A stretch of DNA of 10,800 nucleotides from Pseudomonadota bacterium (GCA_023386115.1 JAEWKL010000110.1:1-10800), one strand, 5' to 3'; counted from the first letter of the stretch, positions 1 to 7,981 are shown. The notes: a model not told the origin generated them from the sequence alone. Translations and numbers: made by a program.

Positions 1-62
1 AAACACCACGGGCCCCGGGCCTCTACGCGGGGCGCCGCATCATCCATGGCGTGCCGTCGCCC
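1..62. other. Short unassigned edge downstream of the molybdoenzyme gene
   Basis: These 62 bases lie downstream of the molybdoenzyme stop codon and run to the window edge. On the minus strand an ATG at 47-45 opens a frame that stays open to base 1 (about 15 codons, beginning MDDAAP). It could be the start of a following gene in the same operon, but 15 residues without a recognisable motif or a clear ribosome binding site are too little to call. No terminator with a T-tract is visible. Confidence 0.2.
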
Positions 63-2378
63 TCAGGCGGCCGCCGCCTTGCGCAGCGGCTCCAGGGCCG
101 CGAACATCCGGGCCGGGGTCGCCGGCATGTCCATGTCGCGCAGGCCGACGCTGCGGTCGAGGGCATCGACGACCGCGTTCATGACCGCAGGGCAGGAGCC
201 GATGCTGCCGGCCTCGCCCGCGCCCTTGATGCCCATCGGGTTGGTGGTCGAGGGCACGTTCTTGGTCTCGAAGTGGAAGAACGGCACGTCGCCGGCCCGC
301 GGCATGGTGTAGTCCATGAAGCTCGCGGTCAGGAGCTGGCCGTCGTCGTCGTAGACCGTGCGCTCGTGCAAGGCCTGGCCGATGCCCTGCGCCACCCCGC
401 CATGGACCTGGCCGGCGAGCAGCAGCGGGTTCACCACGATGCCGAAATCGTCGCAGACGGTGTAGCGCACGATCGTGGTGATGCCGGTCTCGGGATCGAT
501 CTCGACCTCGGCGACATGGGTGCCGTTGGGATAGGTCGCGCTCGGCGGCACGAAGTCGCCCTGGCCCGTCAGCATCGCCTCGGTGGCCTTCGGCAGGCTC
601 GCGAGCGCCGCGAAGTCGATCGACCGGTCGGTGCCGGCGACGCGCACCGCGCCCTCGGCGATCTCCAGGTCCTGGACACCGGCCTCCAGCTCCTCGGAGG
701 CGAGCTCCTTGAGCTTGCCGGCGAGGTTCTTCGAAGCGGCACCCACCGAGATGCCGCCGACGGGAATCGAGCGCGAGCCGCCGGTGCCCGCGCCGGTGGC
801 GACACGGTCGGTGTCGCCCTGCACCACCCGGATCCGCTCCAGCGGCAGGTCGAGATGCTCGGCGGCGAACTGCGCGTAGGCGGTGGCGTGGCCCTGGCCG
901 TTCGACTGGGTGCCGACATAGACGGTCGCGCCGCCATCCGTGTCGAGGGTGATCTTGACGTCCTCGCCCTCGCCCCAGGCGGTGCACTCGATGTAGGTGG
1001 CGAGCCCGATGCCGCGGACCAGGCCGTTGCGGCGGGACTCCTCGGCGCGGGCCTCGAAGCCATCCCAATCGGACGCCTCGATGGCGCGGCCCATATGGGC
1101 GGCGAAGTCGCCGGTGTCGTAGGTGCGGTCGCCGATCGGCGTGGTGTAGGGCATCGCGCTCGGCGGGATGAAGTTGCGCCGGCGGATCTCGGCCGGCGAC
1201 AGCCCGGTCTCCCGTGCCGCCCGGTCGACCAGGCGCTCGATCAGGTAGGCCGCCTCCGGCCGCCCGGCGCCCCGATAGGCGTCGACCGGCACGGTGTTGG
1301 TGTAGACGCCGCGCACCCGCACGTGCAAAGCCGGCGTCTTGTACACGCCGGTCAGCATCGTGGCGCCGAGATACGGGATATAGGGCCCGTATTGCGACAG
1401 GTAGGCGCCGAGATCGCCGATCACGTCGAAGCGCATGGCGAGGAAGTGACCGTCCGCGTCGAGCGCCACCTCACCGACCGAGAGGTTGTCGCGCCCTTGC
1501 GTGCAGGCGACGAAGTGCTCGCCCCGCTCCGAGACCCACTTCACCGGCTTGTTCAGACGGCGCGCGGCCTCGGCCGCCAGCGGGTACTCGCGATAGGTAA
1601 AGGTCTTGGTGCCGAAGCCGCCGCCGACATCGCCGGTGACGACCCGCAACTTGTCCTTCTCGACCCCGAGCACGCCCGCGAGGGTCTTGCGCAGGCCGTG
1701 CACGCCCTGGCTCGGGATGGTGAGGGTGAAGCGCCCCGTGCCCGCATCGTACTCGGCGACGACGCTGCGGGTCTCCATGTAGTTGGTGACGAGGCGCTGG
1801 TTCTCGACCTCGACCTTCACCACCTTGGCAGCCTTGGCGAAGGCGGCGTCGACCGGCGCCTTGTCGCCCATGGTCGCGTCGAACGAGACGTTGTCGGGCT
1901 GCTCGTCCCACACGGCGGTGCCGCCGCCCGAGACGGCGCCGCGGATGCCGACGACGGCCGGCAGCACCTCGTAGTCGATGCCGATCGCCTCGACGGCGTC
2001 GCGGGCCTGGGTCACCGTGTCGGCGACCACGAAGGCGACGGCGTCGCCGATATGCTTGACGGTTCCCTTCGCGAGCAGCGGGATGTTGGCGACGTGGTTC
2101 TGGCTGCCGTCGCTGTTCGGCAGCGGCGCCTGGCACTTGATGTCGGTGAGGCCGGCCACGTCCTCGGCGGTGAGCACGAGGTGCACGCCGGGCATTGCCC
2201 GGGCGGCGTCGAGGTCGGTGATGGTGAACCTGGCATGGGCGTGCGGGCTGCGCAGCAGGGCCGCGTGCAGGCAGCCTGCGGGGGCGTGGTCGTCGCCGTA
2301 ATGGCCCTCGCCGGTGATCAGCCGACGATCCTCGACCCGGCGCAGCGGCTGGCCGAGACCGAACTTGGTCACTGTCAT
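63..2378 (-). CDS. Xanthine dehydrogenase/CO dehydrogenase-family molybdopterin-binding large subunit (form II CoxL-like)
   Basis: This is the 771-residue large catalytic subunit of a molybdenum hydroxylase, the family of CO dehydrogenase, aldehyde oxidase and xanthine dehydrogenase. Such subunits bind the molybdopterin-cytosine cofactor and hydroxylate or oxidise a small substrate, passing electrons to separate 2Fe-2S and FAD subunits. The order is an N-terminal a/b hammerhead region (about residues 20-135) followed by the Moco-binding domains. Visible motifs are VGGGFG at 251-256, the active-site loop AYRGAGR at 367-373 and GAGEAG at 719-724, whose Glu722 fits the conserved base next to molybdenum. 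AYRGAGR is the form II signature; true CO-oxidising form I enzymes carry AYRCSFR. CO is therefore unlikely to be the proven substrate, and an aldehyde or N-heterocycle is possible. The ATG at 2378 was preferred over an upstream in-frame start at 2483 because the family begins near this point and a GAGG lies just upstream. No partner subunit is seen in the window; they may lie beyond base 1. Confidence 0.93.
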   Translation of the reverse strand: MTVTKFGLGQPLRRVEDRRLITGEGHYGDDHAPAGCLHAALLRSPHAHARFTITDLDAARAMPGVHLVLTAEDVAGLTDIKCQAPLPNSDGSQNHVANIPLLAKGTVKHIGDAVAFVVADTVTQARDAVEAIGIDYEVLPAVVGIRGAVSGGGTAVWDEQPDNVSFDATMGDKAPVDAAFAKAAKVVKVEVENQRLVTNYMETRSVVAEYDAGTGRFTLTIPSQGVHGLRKTLAGVLGVEKDKLRVVTGDVGGGFGTKTFTYREYPLAAEAARRLNKPVKWVSERGEHFVACTQGRDNLSVGEVALDADGHFLAMRFDVIGDLGAYLSQYGPYIPYLGATMLTGVYKTPALHVRVRGVYTNTVPVDAYRGAGRPEAAYLIERLVDRAARETGLSPAEIRRRNFIPPSAMPYTTPIGDRTYDTGDFAAHMGRAIEASDWDGFEARAEESRRNGLVRGIGLATYIECTAWGEGEDVKITLDTDGGATVYVGTQSNGQGHATAYAQFAAEHLDLPLERIRVVQGDTDRVATGAGTGGSRSIPVGGISVGAASKNLAGKLKELASEELEAGVQDLEIAEGAVRVAGTDRSIDFAALASLPKATEAMLTGQGDFVPPSATYPNGTHVAEVEIDPETGITTIVRYTVCDDFGIVVNPLLLAGQVHGGVAQGIGQALHERTVYDDDGQLLTASFMDYTMPRAGDVPFFHFETKNVPSTTNPMGIKGAGEAGSIGSCPAVMNAVVDALDRSVGLRDMDMPATPARMFAALEPLRKAAAA

Positions 2379-2824
2379 GGGAACCTCGCGATGCGATGCG
2401 GAACGGGCTGCACGAACGGATGCGCGGCGCGGAAGGCGGGCCTGGCCCTGGGCGCGCAGTGTCGCGTGATCGAGGAGATGCAACGGCGGACAGGGTCCGG
2501 TCCCGCCTGCGCGGGGGTGGAGCGCAGTGGACCGATCCGGAGCGGTCGGGCTCCGGCCATGGATGTCACCATGGATCCTGCCATGCAGCGTTCATCCTCC
2601 GATGGACCGGCCGAACGTGCGACTCAGATCCTTATCGGTGTGGACCGTAGCACGTCGGATCGGAGGCGTCTGCGGCGCTTCTGACGCGGCGTCCCTCGTC
2701 CCCGCGCAAGGCCGACCGCGGCTCTCGTGATGTGCGACGGTGCCGGACTCCGCCGGTTCGATGGCCGCCCCCGCGGGAGGACCGCCATCGCTCATCGTGG
2801 CGGCGGGCGTTTCCGCATACGCCG
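2379..2824. other. Intergenic region between hybrid kinase and molybdoenzyme gene
   Basis: This stretch of about 446 bases holds no gene I can support. It should contain the leader and promoter of the molybdoenzyme gene (minus strand) and the 3' end of the kinase operon. Visible structure is limited. There is a small hairpin, CCCGC/GCGGG, at 2502-2515 and an inverted pair GACCG/CGGTC at 2530-2547. A direct repeat of CCATGGAT occurs at 2558-2565 and 2572-2579. A 7-bp inverted repeat, CGATGGC/GCCATCG, lies at 2759-2790 shortly downstream of the kinase stop. None has a T-tract or matches a promoter or operator that I recognise. Confidence 0.5.
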
Positions 2825-4588
2825 CTATCCCCGCGCCGTGCCGACGACCCGCGCGGGCGCCTCAGCCCCGCCGCTCACCAGGGTCAGCCGCGGGCGCGGC
2901 TCCAGGATCGACGCGACCTTGCGCTCCAGATCCTCGCCGCGGAACGGCTTCTGCACCACCCGGTCCTCGCTGCCGCCCTCGATCCGCGACAGGGCGGTGT
3001 GGTCGGCATAGCCGGTGACGAACAGGATCTGGATCTGCGGCCAGCGGCTCCGGATCACCGTCGCGACCTCGGCGCCGTTCATGCCCGGCATCGCGAAATC
3101 GAGCACCGCGAGATCGACGCAGTGGTCGCTCTCCAGCGCCTGGATCGCCGCGAGGCCCGAGCCCGCCTCGCGGATCGCGTAGCCCGCCTCGCAAAGGCGC
3201 GTCGTGGTGATGTCGCGCACCGCGCCGTCGTCGTCCACGACCAGCACCACCCGCTTGTCGTTCGGGTCGCGCCACTCGGCGCAGTCGATCTCGGCCGGGC
3301 GCACCTCGTGCGCGGCGGCCTCCGCCGCCACCCGCGGCAGGTAGACCCGCACCGAGGTACCCTCGCCGGGCGTGGTCTCGATGCGCACGCCGCCGCCCGA
3401 TTGCTTGGCGAAGCCGTAGACCTGGGCGAGGCCGAGGCCGGAGCCCTTGCCGACCTCCTTGGTGGTGAAGAACGGCTCGAACACCCGGGCGAGCACCTCG
3501 GGCGGGATGCCGGTGCCGGTGTCGCTCACCGCCACCATGGCGTAGTCGCCCGGCATCGGCTCCTCGGGCCGGGTCGGCTCGGCGTCGAGCGGCACGTTGG
3601 CGGTCTCGATGGTCAGGCAGCCGCCGACCGCCATCGCGTCGCGGGCATTGATCGCGAGGTTGAGGATGATGAGCTCGATCTGGGTCGCATCGACGAGGGC
3701 CGGCCAGAGATCGGGCTGCAGCGTCATCTCGATGCGGACCGAGCCGCCCATCGAGCTCTGCAGCAGGTCGCGCATCGACGCGACGGTCTCGTTCAGGCGC
3801 ACCGGCACCGGCGCGAGCTTCTGCCGGCGCGAGAAGGCGAGGAGCTGCGCCGTCAGCCGGGCGCCGCGATCGGCGGCGCCGCGCATCATGTCGAGGCGTC
3901 GCTTCGAGCGCTCGTCCGAGACCGCGCGTTCGAGGAACTCGATATTGCCGGCGATCACCGTCAGGAGGTTGTTGAAGTCGTGGGCGACGCCGCTGGTGAG
4001 CTGGCCCACCGCTTCGAGCCGTTGGGCCTGGCGCAGGGCGTCCTCGATCCGCTCGCGCTCGGCGATCTGGTGCTGCAACGCCGCATTGGCTTGGGCCAGC
4101 TCCCGCGTCCGCTCGGCGACGCGCTGCTCGAGGGATTCGTTGAGGTCGCGCAGGGCCTGCTCGGCGGTGCGCCGCCGCACATGGGCGCGGGCCTCCGAGA
4201 GGGCGCGCAGGATGACCCGCGGCAGCCGGTCGAGGCGCTGCTTGGTCACGTAATCGGTGGCGCCGTGCTTCAGGGCCTCCACGGCCACGTCCTCGCCGAG
4301 GGTGCCGGAGACGAAGACGAACGGGATTTCGGGGCAGTTCTGACGGGCGGTGGCGAGCGCGCTCATCCCGTCGAAGGCGGGCAGCACGTAATCGGCCAGG
4401 ATGATGTCGTGGCGGCGTTGCGCCGTCGCGGTCGTGAAGGCGTCGCGGGTGATCACCCGGTCGATCGCGATCGAGAGCTGCGCATCCTCCAGGATGGCGC
4501 AGAGAAGCTCGGTGTCGAGGTCGCTGTCCTCAAGGAGCAGGATGCGCAAGGGAGCTCCGCCGTCCTCCGGCGCGGTTGCGTCAGTCAC
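2825..4588 (-). CDS. Hybrid sensor histidine kinase, REC-HisKA-HATPase-REC
   Basis: This 587-residue cytoplasmic hybrid kinase has no membrane segment or signal peptide. An N-terminal receiver (about 14-125) carries acidic residues 20-21, phosphoacceptor Asp66 (ADYVLP) and Lys116. A helical, probably coiled-coil linker follows (about 133-190). The HisKA domain has the H-box VAHDFNN with His203. The ATPase domain has an N-box Asn314 (NLAINARDAM), DTGTG from Asp356, the F-box EPFFTTK and GSGLGL. A C-terminal receiver (about 446-560) has acidic residues at 452-453, phosphoacceptor Asp497 (LDFAMPGMNG), Thr525 and Lys547. All key residues are present. The start is GTG at 4588, which overlaps the stop of the response regulator gene by 8 nt and suggests translational coupling; a TTG at codon 14 is an alternative. 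With the phytochrome and regulator upstream, it probably relays or resets the light signal. It has no DNA-binding or enzymatic output of its own. Confidence 0.93.
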   Translation of the reverse strand: MTDATAPEDGGAPLRILLLEDSDLDTELLCAILEDAQLSIAIDRVITRDAFTTATAQRRHDIILADYVLPAFDGMSALATARQNCPEIPFVFVSGTLGEDVAVEALKHGATDYVTKQRLDRLPRVILRALSEARAHVRRRTAEQALRDLNESLEQRVAERTRELAQANAALQHQIAERERIEDALRQAQRLEAVGQLTSGVAHDFNNLLTVIAGNIEFLERAVSDERSKRRLDMMRGAADRGARLTAQLLAFSRRQKLAPVPVRLNETVASMRDLLQSSMGGSVRIEMTLQPDLWPALVDATQIELIILNLAINARDAMAVGGCLTIETANVPLDAEPTRPEEPMPGDYAMVAVSDTGTGIPPEVLARVFEPFFTTKEVGKGSGLGLAQVYGFAKQSGGGVRIETTPGEGTSVRVYLPRVAAEAAAHEVRPAEIDCAEWRDPNDKRVVLVVDDDGAVRDITTTRLCEAGYAIREAGSGLAAIQALESDHCVDLAVLDFAMPGMNGAEVATVIRSRWPQIQILFVTGYADHTALSRIEGGSEDRVVQKPFRGEDLERKVASILEPRPRLTLVSGGAEAPARVVGTARG

Positions 4589-5042
4589 CGGAGGCCCAAT
4601 CCGCCCGGTGGGGGGGCGGCTCGTTGAGCACGGCCCAGAACACGCCGAGATCCTGGATCGCCTCGAAGAACTCCTTGAACCCGACCGGCTTGACCACGAA
4701 GGCGTTCACGCCGAGCTGGTAGGAGCGCACGAGGTCGCTCTCCTCTCGCGACGAGGTCAGCATCACGATCGGGATCGCCCGCATCTTCGGGTCGCCCTTC
4801 ACCGCCGCCAGCACCTCGAGCCCGTCGACCTTCGGCAGCTTGAGATCGAGCAGCACGACGGCAGGGTCCTGCACCGGCCGCTCGGCGTGCGGACCTTGGC
4901 GGCGCAGGAATTCCAGCGCCTCCGCGCCATCGCGACAGATGACGATCTTGTTTGCCAGCTGGCTCTTCTCGAGCGCCGCGAGGGTGAGCTCGATGTCGTT
5001 GGGATTGTCCTCGACGAGGAGGATCGGCTTCAGGTCGGCCAT
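4581..5042 (-). CDS. Single-domain response regulator (CheY-like/Rcp-type) of the phytochrome operon
   Basis: This 153-residue protein is a lone receiver domain with no output domain. The acidic pair Glu11-Asp12 (LLVEDNPND), phosphoacceptor Asp66 (LLDLKLPKVDG), Thr96 (MLTSS) and Lys118 (VVKPV) are all in place. The long loop before Asp66 and the LKLPKVDG sequence are typical of the Rcp1/CphR-type regulators that accompany phytochrome kinases. It follows the phytochrome gene by 9 nt and overlaps the hybrid kinase gene by 8 nt, so the three genes are almost certainly co-transcribed. The expected role is to accept phosphate from the phytochrome kinase and act through protein contacts or as a shuttle. 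The downstream target cannot be read from the sequence. The C-terminal tail after about residue 130 is short and proline-rich. Confidence 0.93.
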   Translation of the reverse strand: MADLKPILLVEDNPNDIELTLAALEKSQLANKIVICRDGAEALEFLRRQGPHAERPVQDPAVVLLDLKLPKVDGLEVLAAVKGDPKMRAIPIVMLTSSREESDLVRSYQLGVNAFVVKPVGFKEFFEAIQDLGVFWAVLNEPPPHRADWASGD

Positions 5043-5051
5043 GACGCGTCT

Positions 5052-7304
5052 CTAGCGGATGGGGAGCGTGAAGTGGAAGGTCGCGCCTTGGCCGAGAACG
5101 CCCTCGGCCCAGACCTGTCCTCCGTGACGCTCGACGATTCGGCGGACATTCGCGAGCCCGATGCCGGTTCCCTCGAATTCCTCGACGCGATGCAGGCGCT
5201 GGAACACGCCGAACAGCTTGTTGACGTAAGCCATGTCGAAGCCGACGCCGTTGTCGCGCACGCAAAACACCGCCTCGCCGTCGCGGTCGGCCTCGCGCGC
5301 GACCTCGATCACCGCTTCGGGCCGGCCGCGGGTGTACTTGACCGCGTTGGAGAGCAGGTTTTCGATCACGAGCCGCATCATCACCGGGTCGGCCTCGGCC
5401 CGGCCGAGGGGGCCGACCTTCCAGCGGATCGCCCGCTCGAGCGGGATGTCGCGGATCATCGTCCGGCGCACGTCCTCGACGAGCTGGTTCATGTCGCAGG
5501 AGATGCGATTGAGGGCGTTGCGGCCCATCTGCGAGAAGGTCAGCAGGTTGTCGACGAGGGTGCCGGCGGAGAACGCCGCCTCGATGATGGTGTCGACGTA
5601 GCGCCGCCCGCGCTCCGAGAACTTCTCGCCCTCGCGTGAGCGCAGGAGCTCGGCATAGCCGACGATGTGGCGGAACGGCGCCCGCAAGTCGTGGCTGACC
5701 GAGTACGAGAACGCCTCGAGCTCCTTGTTCGAGCGCTGCAATTCCTCGGTCAGGGCCGCCAGCTCCTCGGCCCGGCGCAGCACGATGCCGAGCACCGCGG
5801 CGCGCAGGTCCTTGGCGGTGTCAACCTCCGGCACCGACCAGGGCAGCGAGCGGCCCTGCACGGTCTCCTTCCAGGTCTCGAAGGACTTGCGCGGGTGCAG
5901 CCGGGCGGGCCCTCCGGCGGGATCCTGGGTGGCGGCCTTGGTCGGGTCGCCGCCCCATCGCACGGTCTGGATCACCTCGGGCCGGAACCACAGCACGTAG
6001 CTGGCGTATTTCTCCGAGATCGAGATGGCGAGGAGCCCGCTCGCCGTGTCGGCGATGGTGCGCGCCGGCGGATAGTCCTCGCCCAGCGCGTCGGTGACGA
6101 GGACCGCCTCGCTGCCATGCTCGGCCGAGAGCCACTCGTAGACGCCCCTGACCTGCCGCTCGGTCGGCGTCCGGCCCATCAGGTAGCAGCGCTGGCCGGT
6201 GACGATCGCGGCCCCGCCGGCATTCGTCAGCGCCAGCACATCCTCCAGATGGTTGAGGAAGCCTTCGACGAAGGTCTCCTCCTCGGCCATGAAGCCGAGC
6301 AGGCGGGCCTGGATCGCGCCGAGGGAGAGGCGCTGCTCGGCCAGTGACCCGCGCTCCTTGGCGGCGAGCTGGAGGGCGAAGGTCTGGGTGAGGATGTCGC
6401 AGGCGTTGCGGGTCTGCAGCGGCACCCGCCGCGCCGTCTTGTTGTGGCAGGAGATCAGGCCCCACAGCGCGCCCTCGACCAGGATCGAGATCGACATCGA
6501 CGCCATGGTACCCATATTGCGCATGTACTCGACATGGACCGGCGAGACGCTGCGCAGGACGGACTGGCTGAGATCGAGGGGAGCCCCGGTCGACGGTGTC
6601 AGGACCGGCACGATCGGCACCGGCGCGTAGGCGGCGTCCGGAATGATGCGCAGGCGGTTGCGGCGGTAGAGCTCCCGCGCCTGGGTCGGGATGTCGGTGG
6701 CGGGAAAGCGCAGGTCGAGATAGGACGGCAGCACGCCGTTGCCATCCTCGGCCACGACCGTGCCGTTCCAGTCGCGGTCGAAGCGGTAGACCAGGGCACG
6801 GTCGAACCCGGTGAGCTGGCGGATGTCGGCGGCCAGCAGCCCGCACAGGTCCTCCACCGTCCCGGCCCCGTGCAGCGCCTCGATGAAGGCGCGCAGCCGC
6901 GGATAGAGCATGTCGAGGCGGCCCGCCGAGGCCTCGCCGGCGCTCTCCTCGAATTCGAGCACCGTGAGTGGCCCGGAGTGGTGCGCCGCGAGGTCGTAGG
7001 CGCGAGGACCCGCCCCGGTCTCGAGGCTGAGCGTGCCCAGATAGGCCGCGCCGTCCCGGCCGAGATGCGTCGTCAGCATCTCGACGACCGGCGCCCCGAC
7101 CTCCGGCAGCACCTCCCGCAAGGGGCGGCCATAGGCCTGGGCGGCGGGGCGCCCCGGCAGGTCCGGCAGGTTGGCGCTGGCCTGGACGACGCGAAGCTCC
7201 GGTCCTTCGAGCGCCAGCAGGAAGCCGTGCGGCTGCAACGTGCCGAGGATGTGGATCGGCTCCCTGTCGCAGGCCGTGAGTTCCGCCGGTTGCACAGACC
7301 GCAT
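5052..7304 (-). CDS. bphP: Bacteriophytochrome histidine kinase (PAS-GAF-PHY-HisKA-HATPase)
   Basis: This 750-residue protein is a red/far-red photoreceptor kinase with biliverdin as the expected chromophore. Cys12, in TACDREPIHILG, is at the position of the thioether-linking cysteine of bacteriophytochromes. The PAS domain covers about 15-125. The GAF domain (about 145-315) has PATDIP at 201-206 (usually PASDIP) with Asp204, plus His257 in HVEYMRNMG and His287 in ISCHN, the chromophore-pocket histidines. The PHY domain (about 325-505) has RWGGDPTK and the tongue motif PRKSF at 471-475. The kinase core has His538 (SVSHDLRAP), N-box Asn649/Asn653, DNGVG from Asp684 and GTGIGL at 712-717. It is the first gene of a three-gene operon. 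The ATG at 7304 places Cys12 at the usual distance from the N-terminus. No heme oxygenase (biliverdin supply) lies in the window. All catalytic and chromophore residues are present, so it should be functional. Confidence 0.96.
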   Translation of the reverse strand: MRSVQPAELTACDREPIHILGTLQPHGFLLALEGPELRVVQASANLPDLPGRPAAQAYGRPLREVLPEVGAPVVEMLTTHLGRDGAAYLGTLSLETGAGPRAYDLAAHHSGPLTVLEFEESAGEASAGRLDMLYPRLRAFIEALHGAGTVEDLCGLLAADIRQLTGFDRALVYRFDRDWNGTVVAEDGNGVLPSYLDLRFPATDIPTQARELYRRNRLRIIPDAAYAPVPIVPVLTPSTGAPLDLSQSVLRSVSPVHVEYMRNMGTMASMSISILVEGALWGLISCHNKTARRVPLQTRNACDILTQTFALQLAAKERGSLAEQRLSLGAIQARLLGFMAEEETFVEGFLNHLEDVLALTNAGGAAIVTGQRCYLMGRTPTERQVRGVYEWLSAEHGSEAVLVTDALGEDYPPARTIADTASGLLAISISEKYASYVLWFRPEVIQTVRWGGDPTKAATQDPAGGPARLHPRKSFETWKETVQGRSLPWSVPEVDTAKDLRAAVLGIVLRRAEELAALTEELQRSNKELEAFSYSVSHDLRAPFRHIVGYAELLRSREGEKFSERGRRYVDTIIEAAFSAGTLVDNLLTFSQMGRNALNRISCDMNQLVEDVRRTMIRDIPLERAIRWKVGPLGRAEADPVMMRLVIENLLSNAVKYTRGRPEAVIEVAREADRDGEAVFCVRDNGVGFDMAYVNKLFGVFQRLHRVEEFEGTGIGLANVRRIVERHGGQVWAEGVLGQGATFHFTLPIR

Positions 7305-7670
7305 GGCCGCTCTTACCCCTCGCGCCGTTCGAATCCGAACCGGTTTCTACCTAGGCACCTTAAGGGAAGGCGACGGATCCCACCAGTGCGCGAAACCGGC
7401 GCGGCAATGTGAATCTGCCCGTCTCCCAGGTTGTCGCCGGACATGCTGCGCGGCCTCGCTTCCTCACGGTCGGTGCTCGAACATGTAGGTCAGTGACCAA
7501 ATCGGTCGATGTCTCAGCGCCGACTATCGGTCATCTTTTTGGTTTCCCCAGTGAAGCGCCGGACAAGCGTCGGGGATCGGCGTGTTCGTGGGTGAAGGCG
7601 TGTGAGCCCTCGCAGGGGCGAAAGGCCGATAGCCTTCCCTCGAGGCGCGACGCTGCGAGCGAATGCGCAA

Positions 7671-7770
7671 GAGCCGATCGACCCCAAGAGCCCATCGACC
7701 CCAAGAGCCCATCGACCCCAAGAGCCGATCGACCCCAAGCGCCGATCGACCAGGAGCCAATCGACGACGG
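7671..7770. repeat. Tandem array of about six 17-bp direct repeats
   Basis: The unit is GAGCC(G/C)ATCGACCCCAA. Four full 17-bp copies run head to tail at 7671-7687, 7688-7704, 7705-7721 and 7722-7738. They differ only at the sixth base: G, C, C, G. A degenerate 15-bp copy follows at 7739-7753, and a diverged copy at 7754-7770. The period is not a multiple of three, so all frames through it read a 17-residue peptide repeat; this argues for a non-coding minisatellite rather than protein selection. The array lies between two divergent genes. It could be a protein-binding array or simply slippage-prone DNA, and the sequence does not decide. Confidence 0.9.
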
Positions 7771-7906
7771 GGTGGCGCGCCGGCTCGAATCCGCTTACGA
7801 TCAAAGGCCGCCACGGCCGGAATTCCGGAGCGATATCCCGAGAAGAGGGCGGGCCATTCCCGACGAGCTTCCCGCCTCAGGCCTCCTGAACCGCTTCGAC
7901 CTCAAG

Positions 7907-7981
7907 ATGCACGGTTGGATCGGTTCTGCCTTCGTCAACGAGAGGAGGCGCAAGCAAATGGAATGGGAGGACATGCCATGA
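7907..7981 (+). other. Possible 24-codon leader ORF overlapping the CoA-transferase start
   Basis: ATG at 7907 opens a 24-codon frame that begins MHGWIGSAFV, contains ERRRKQ and ends in TGA at 7979-7981. The stop overlaps the CoA-transferase start codon as ATGA. The arrangement would allow translational coupling. No good ribosome binding site precedes its ATG, and the peptide has no recognisable features, so it may be chance. Confidence 0.2.
7965..7970 (+). promoter_or_regulatory. Ribosome binding site of the CoA-transferase gene
   Basis: GGGAGG lies 7 nt upstream of the ATG at 7978. It is a near-ideal Shine-Dalgarno sequence and fixes the start of the CoA-transferase reading frame. Confidence 0.75.

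Larger units (their letters stand above)
7305..7977. other. Divergent intergenic region between phytochrome operon and CoA-transferase
   Basis: This stretch of about 670 bases must carry the promoters of the phytochrome operon (leftward) and the CoA-transferase cassette (rightward). I find no convincing -35/-10 pair or known operator. Long open frames exist here on both strands, but they lack recognisable domains and are low-complexity because of the repeat array, so I do not call them genes. Visible structures are the 17-bp tandem array at 7671-7770 and a perfect 12-bp palindrome, CCGGAATTCCGG, at 7817-7828. A weaker inverted repeat, GGCGGG/CCCGCC, occurs at 7847-7876. A good ribosome binding site lies at 7965-7970. 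Confidence 0.6.

Noticed and set aside
63..2378. Genuine CO dehydrogenase (CoxL form I)
   Set aside because: The active-site loop is AYRGAGR, not the AYRCSFR that carries the Cys ligand of the Mo-Cu centre.
51..2684. Very long plus-strand open frame opposite the molybdoenzyme gene
   Set aside because: It is an antisense shadow rich in Arg, Gly, Asp and His. The minus-strand frame encodes clear family motifs. The same applies to the long plus-strand frames over the kinase operon.
2759..2790. Rho-independent terminator of the phytochrome operon
   Set aside because: A 7-bp inverted repeat with an 18-nt loop and no T-tract on the transcribed side is too weak to call.
2592..2795. A 67-codon minus-strand frame between the kinase and molybdoenzyme genes
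   Set aside because: There is no ribosome binding site, no recognisable motif and a composition typical of random GC-rich frames.
7326..7345. TTCGAATCC sequence resembling a tRNA T-loop (a similar one near 7783-7795)
   Set aside because: The flanking bases do not form a T-stem and no acceptor or anticodon arm can be built around either.
7671..7770. Replication-origin iterons
   Set aside because: There is no rep gene, no AT-rich stretch and no DnaA-box-like sequence nearby. The repeats sit between ordinary chromosomal genes.
7671..7770. CRISPR array
   Set aside because: The units abut directly with no spacers and are only 17 bp long, and there are no cas genes.
7409..7981. A 190-codon open frame upstream of the CoA-transferase
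   Set aside because: It starts at GTG, reads straight through the 17-bp repeat as a low-complexity proline-rich peptide, and shows no recognisable domain. Opposite-strand and alternative frames are equally open, which is typical of GC-rich noncoding DNA.
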